Position numbers and translations under genes: made by a program. Positions 5,473 through 6,125 of a DNA stretch of 6,125 nt are shown here, one piece after another. This DNA is from DATKMG01 sp035541995 (GTDB taxonomy: Bacteria; Acidobacteriota; Terriglobia; Versatilivoradales; Versatilivoraceae). The stretch's first letter is position 1, and every line of letters begins with the position of its first letter. The stretch spans positions 1 to 6,125 of the forward strand of contig DATKMG010000765.1 of assembly GCA_035541995.1 (NCBI GenBank), read 5' to 3'. The notes beneath the pieces are model-generated. The model had not been told where the DNA came from and ran no database searches. It saw only the letters and a program-made list of their open reading frames with translations.

Positions 5473-5481
5473 TTTTCCACA
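5473..5481 (+). promoter_or_regulatory. DnaA-box-like 9-mer TTTTCCACA (plus strand)
   Basis: This is an exact copy, in opposite orientation, of the 9-mer at 5300-5308, with 164 bp between the two. The DNA between them includes the most AT-rich part of the window and the AT-rich hairpin. A functional role in replication is not established; see the finding on this cluster. Confidence 0.25.
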
Positions 5482-5553
5482 GGTTTTTCCTCAAGAATTG
5501 TGAATTTCTGGTTCCATGGTCCATCTCTAATACCTAGCAAGCCTCTCGGCTGT

Positions 5554-5582
5554 TTGAATAATCCATTTGTATTTGCTATAGT
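5554..5582 (+). promoter_or_regulatory. Sigma70-type promoter with extended -10 for the CHASE-like sensor gene
   Basis: TTGAAT (5554-5559, four of six matches) and TATAGT (5577-5582, five of six matches) are separated by 17 bp. A TGC triplet directly before the -10 box supplies the TGn extended element. Transcription would start near 5589, giving a leader of about 32 nt before the ATG at 5621. It is the best sigma70-like match in this intergenic region, so the sensor gene is probably transcribed independently of the moeA operon. Confidence 0.55.
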
Positions 5583-5620
5583 CGTCGCCGTACGTCGAAA
5601 TTCGTCCTTTCGAATGAACA

Positions 5621-6125
5621 ATGCAATTTAAAAAGTTCCTGTTTTCTCTGGAAGTCTTTGTCATTTTTCTATGTCTGAGCCTGTATATCTGGTACACCAT
5701 CGCCAGTACAGACCGACAAAGGCAAACACAGAATACAGAGATGAGTGCAAACCAGCTTAAAAATGGGATTGAGTCCTTTGTAAGCGAGAGAGTATCAGTT
5801 CTACAACAAGTCAGAAACTTCTGGGTAAATAGCGTGATCGTACGCCATGAACAATTCCTGAGTTTCTGCAAAGAGATTATCGGACAGGTTCCTGGTTTTC
5901 AGGCAATTGAGTATGAGAATGTTCGGACGAAGGCAGTTTGGAGTGAACCGTTCTTAAAGACCGACTTGGTAAATCGCCCCAACGAGGAATCTGAGTCCCT
6001 CCGACAGACAACCCTCCGGCAGGCCATCCAAGACAAATCCGTCAAGGTAACTCCGATCCTGGAATTAACAACTGGCGGGAAAGGCTTTCTGGCTGTAGTT
6101 CCCGTTTTCAGGAACGGGAATTTCG
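5621..6125 (+). CDS. Membrane sensor with CHASE-like extracellular domain, N-terminal part (runs off right edge)
   Basis: The frame is open from the ATG at 5621 to the end of the window, giving 168 residues of an incomplete protein. A membrane anchor or uncleaved signal lies at about residues 6-28 (FLFSLEVFVIFLCLSLYIWY). An amphipathic helix (~40-70) follows, then a sensor region with QVPGFQAIEY (89-98), an AVWSEPF strand (105-111), and GGKGFLAVVPVFRNG (152-166). This order (PGFxAIE, W-x-x-P, GxxGFLxxxPVF) resembles CHASE domains, the extracellular sensors of many bacterial histidine kinases and diguanylate cyclases. The output domain lies beyond the edge, so whether this is a kinase, cyclase or chemoreceptor cannot be told. 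There is no clear Shine-Dalgarno; the start was chosen because it directly precedes the membrane segment and follows a good promoter. The start of the gene is AT-richer than its neighbours (23 G+C in the 60 bases from 5641), which may hint at a different history. Confidence 0.7.
   Translation, partial: MQFKKFLFSLEVFVIFLCLSLYIWYTIASTDRQRQTQNTEMSANQLKNGIESFVSERVSVLQQVRNFWVNSVIVRHEQFLSFCKEIIGQVPGFQAIEYENVRTKAVWSEPFLKTDLVNRPNEESESLRQTTLRQAIQDKSVKVTPILELTTGGKGFLAVVPVFRNGNF

Larger units (their letters stand above)
5185..5620. other. 436-bp gene-free region with a sharp GC drop
   Basis: No credible protein gene or tRNA is visible here. By hand count 5221-5340 is about 58% GC, while 5341-5580 is about 35% GC. 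The left part should contain the end of the moeA operon transcript, but I find no GC-rich hairpin with a T-run, so any terminator is Rho-dependent or not recognisable. The right part holds the promoter for the sensor gene, an AT-rich hairpin, and two inverted DnaA-box-like 9-mers, each listed separately. TGTG-containing words recur at 5211, 5300, 5418 and 5499. Confidence 0.65.

Noticed and set aside
5319..5621. 100-codon minus-strand frame in the intergenic region
   Set aside because: It starts with a non-ATG codon, has no recognisable pattern, lies opposite a good plus-strand promoter and an AT-rich hairpin, and has no ribosome binding site I can see.
5527..5871. 114-codon minus-strand frame
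   Set aside because: It is antisense to the membrane segment and sensor region of the CHASE-like protein, which is much better supported.

Overview
The window reads as chromosomal DNA from a free-living Gram-negative bacterium. A member of the Acidobacteriota is my best guess, based on the variant MoeA motif, the PDC/CHASE-type sensors and the local gene mix. I cannot confirm the phylum without a search. Genes are densely packed. Nothing in the window looks like a transposase, integrase, tRNA, rRNA or CRISPR array.

Left part (1-2086, minus strand): a two-component system. A complete NtrC-family sigma54 response regulator (receiver, AAA+ domain with an intact GAFTGA loop, Fis-type HTH) comes first. 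Its 3' end overlaps by 23 nt the start of a membrane sensor kinase, of which only the first 248 residues (TM1, periplasmic Cache/PAS-like domain, TM2, start of HAMP) are present before the left edge.

Middle (2087-2236): a compact divergent control region of about 150 bp. It holds a candidate sigma54 -24/-12 element pointing right, a candidate sigma70 promoter pointing left to the regulator, and a candidate sigma70 promoter pointing right. The last would start transcription at or next to the first codon of moeA. A perfect 5-3-5 inverted repeat lies between its -35 and -10 boxes.

Right of centre (2237-5184, plus strand): a tight four-gene run. moeA (molybdate insertion), moaC (cyclic pyranopterin monophosphate synthase), a small VanZ-like membrane protein, and an unrecognised 260-residue helical-repeat protein made of two gapless ~127-residue halves. 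Gaps are 14 nt, a 1-nt overlap and a 23-nt overlap, so one coupled transcript is likely. The first two genes serve molybdenum cofactor synthesis; the last two have no established link to it.

Far right (5185-6125): a 436-bp gene-free stretch whose GC content drops from about 58% (5221-5340) to about 35% (5341-5580) by hand count. It holds two inverted TTTTCCACA DnaA-box-like 9-mers, an AT-rich hairpin and a good extended -10 promoter. The promoter serves a membrane sensor gene with a CHASE-like extracellular domain that runs off the right edge.

The most interesting connection is that a sigma54-dependent activator sits divergently next to a molybdenum-cofactor operon whose upstream region carries a near-consensus sigma54 element. 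This suggests, but does not prove, that the two-component system controls MoCo synthesis. I see no clear case of a wholly new system.
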